From: a virus
Length of the DNA stretch: 40,095 nt
Strand: one strand, 5' to 3'
Virus record (IMG/VR): IMGVR_UViG_3300027796_000021
Coordinates: 1 to 40,095 of that record
Numbering within the stretch: the stretch's first letter is position 1; each line of letters starts with the position of its first letter. The position numbers and the translations under genes were made by a program. The notes below the pieces were generated by a model. The model had not been told where the DNA came from. It did no database searches and saw nothing but the letters and a program-made list of their open reading frames with translations. Of this stretch, positions 38,533 through 40,095 are shown piece by piece.

Positions 38533-40004
38533 GCAAGAAAATATTTGGAATTAAATCTGGTGGTGAAACAGTTCTTTTGCAAGTTGATACTTCGACAAAG
38601 ATTACTGAATATAGTTTGGACGGAGTTACATGGACTCAGACTATGCTTGCAAATGCTACTACTGAAGTTGCAGGATTGATGTCCTCAACAGACAAGACAA
38701 AACTTGATAATCTTTTAGTTGGATATAAAGGATATTATGCAACCAGTGCAGCATTGATTTTTGCTCATGCAACAGGGGTTGATGGAGATTTTGCAAGTGT
38801 CGGAGCTGCTGATACTCTTTGGGCTTGGGACTCTGATACTTCTGCTTGGGTAAATACTGATAGCAATACTATTAATCCTACTTGGGAAAGTGTTACTGGA
38901 AAACCAACTTTTGCAACTGTTGCAACTAGTGGAAGCTATAGTGATTTGAGTAGTAAACCTACTCTAATTACAAGTTATGATGATCTGACAGAAAAACCTA
39001 TTGATCTTTCTAATTATGGTGCAGAATCAGAAGGGCATTATACAAGATTTGGATATTCAACGGGCGGGATTGACGAATATACTTCTGCATGTTTTCATTT
39101 TGATGATTCTTTAGTGGATTCTACCGGACATATTACTGGAGGAACAGTTACTGGAACAACTACCTATGCAAATGGTAAATTTGGAAATACATTCAGTTTT
39201 GATGGATCAACAGTTTTGAAATATACAAAAAATCAAACTTATGATGGTTTTACAAGTTCAGATAAAATTACTTGTGATTTCTGGATTAATACAACAGACA
39301 CAACCGCCTCAGGGGCATCTCCATTTTGTAAAAATGGATATGATGTTAATAGATTTTATTTTTATTTAAGATCAGGTGTTTTGAGTTTTGAAGTTTATGA
39401 AAGTGGCTGGGTGTCTTTCGCAATTGGTTCTGTTAGTGATGGAGCATGGCATCATGTTACGCTTACCTATGATGGAACTTCCTCTTCTGCATTGAAAACA
39501 TATCTTGATGGTAATCTGATTACTTCAACAACACATTCAATTTCTTCTTCTGAAGGAGAGGATGGATTTATTTTTGGAGATTACGGATTTATTGGTAAAG
39601 TTGATGAATTAAGATTTTCAAAAGGAATTATTAGATGGACAGGAAATTTCACCCCTCCAGTGCTTGCATATAGCACAGGTATTTCTAAAGCGTTGTATGT
39701 AGATTCTAAAAGCCTTGAAGAAAATATTTCTGATGTTGTTGCCTCTTCAGAAACTACTGTAACAAGTACTTATACAGCAGATTATGATACTGCAACTATT
39801 CATCGAATTAAAACAACTGCTTCAACAGCTTGTACATTAACTGTTCAAGATATTCCTTCTGGAAAATCTTTGATAATCCGTGTTGATAATTCAGCGGCAG
39901 GAAGTGTTTCTTTTGGAGCAGATGAATGTATTTCCACTTCTCAAACAGGGATTAAATTTCTTACTTTTGTAAATGTAACAGGAACTATTGAATGGGTTCA
40001 TTGA
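38529..40004 (+). CDS. tail fibre with LamG/concanavalin-like domain, 491 aa
   Basis: Residues about 130-165 hold the fibre-type motif TSGSYSDLSSKPTLITSYDD (GSYxDLxxKP) found before folding domains. A lectin-like domain follows at about 185-365, with ACFHFDDSLVDSTGH, KITCDFWINT and GAWHHVTLTYDGT leading to LKTYLDGNLI, the LamG jelly-roll signature. The C-terminal part (TVTSTYTADYDTATIHRIKT) is another beta module. It would bind host surface sugars. GGAG lies before ATG at 38529. Confidence 0.85.
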   Translation: MSKKIFGIKSGGETVLLQVDTSTKITEYSLDGVTWTQTMLANATTEVAGLMSSTDKTKLDNLLVGYKGYYATSAALIFAHATGVDGDFASVGAADTLWAWDSDTSAWVNTDSNTINPTWESVTGKPTFATVATSGSYSDLSSKPTLITSYDDLTEKPIDLSNYGAESEGHYTRFGYSTGGIDEYTSACFHFDDSLVDSTGHITGGTVTGTTTYANGKFGNTFSFDGSTVLKYTKNQTYDGFTSSDKITCDFWINTTDTTASGASPFCKNGYDVNRFYFYLRSGVLSFEVYESGWVSFAIGSVSDGAWHHVTLTYDGTSSSALKTYLDGNLITSTTHSISSSEGEDGFIFGDYGFIGKVDELRFSKGIIRWTGNFTPPVLAYSTGISKALYVDSKSLEENISDVVASSETTVTSTYTADYDTATIHRIKTTASTACTLTVQDIPSGKSLIIRVDNSAAGSVSFGADECISTSQTGIKFLTFVNVTGTIEWVH

Positions 40005-40005
40005 T

Positions 40006-40095
40006 ATGAAAATTACACAAGCATTATTTGATTTTGGATCAGTTATTTCAGTTTCATATACCGGGAATCTTGTATTTTATCCTCCAATAACCGGA
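40006..40095 (+). CDS. partial gene running off the right edge
   Basis: ATG at 40006 directly after the LamG fibre stop (TGA 40002-40004). The frame is open for 30 codons to the end of the window: MKITQALFDFGSVISVSYTG then NLVFYPPITG. It probably continues the fibre/tail unit. Function is not visible. Confidence 0.7.
   Translation, partial: MKITQALFDFGSVISVSYTGNLVFYPPITG

Noticed and set aside
1-40095. CRISPR array, insertion sequence, integrase or attachment site
   Set aside because: No repeat-spacer pattern, transposase or recombinase motif was found on either strand by eye.

Overview
The window is about 40 kb of a tailed bacteriophage genome (Caudoviricetes) with siphovirus architecture: small and large terminase, portal, scaffold, HK97-type capsid, connector genes, tail tube, frameshifted tail chaperones, a 1308-residue tape measure, and distal tail and fibre genes. 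No tail sheath, integrase, transposase, CRISPR array or rRNA was seen. The DNA is AT-rich, densely packed and has strong AAGGAG-type ribosome binding sites. The host is probably a low-GC Gram-negative anaerobe. That is inferred from class III ribonucleotide reductase genes (nrdD/nrdG) and from a BAHT-type heptosyltransferase, a family known to use ADP-heptose. The promoters look sigma70-like.

Layout: positions 1-9111 hold about 25 small, tightly spaced leftward genes. I see three promoters there, at 9139-9166, 4430-4457 and 2987-3014, each TTGACA-N16-TATATT-like with a leader of only about 20 nt. These genes encode a tyrosine-phosphatase-like protein, zinc proteins, a glutaredoxin, a degenerate dUTPase, a ThyX-like protein, a DUF1599/Nmad1 MazG-like protein, a PAPS-reductase-like protein, a family of tiny paralogs, a CAT-anticodon tRNA, an RNA ligase and small membrane proteins. 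They look like early genes for takeover, nucleotide metabolism and RNA repair.

Positions 9220-40095 are all rightward, in eight units. Each starts with a TTGAnT-N16-TATATT promoter, and seven of the eight are extended -10 promoters reading GTGCTATATTATATA. The units are: (1) a 617-residue protein with polymerase-palm-like motifs behind a structured leader; (2) an unknown gene plus the BAHT-like heptosyltransferase; (3) nrdG-nrdD behind a possible attenuator; (4) a glycosyltransferase, terS, terL and portal; (5) scaffold, capsid, connectors and tail tube; (6) tail chaperones with a clear -1 frameshift site, then the tape measure; (7) distal tail and host-contact genes; (8) large fibre proteins with PKD-like and LamG-like domains, running off the right edge.

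The less ordinary signals are three hairpins with an identical GTGAT loop around the scaffold and capsid genes, the BAHT enzyme in a phage, the polymerase-like protein and its leader, a promoter family with an invariant 16-bp spacer, and a frameshift signal with a 15-bp downstream stem. No intergenic gap exceeds 300 bases. The principal replication genes (helicase, primase, main polymerase) and lysis genes were not recognised and are probably outside the window. Function calls rest on motif recognition by eye, without database searches.
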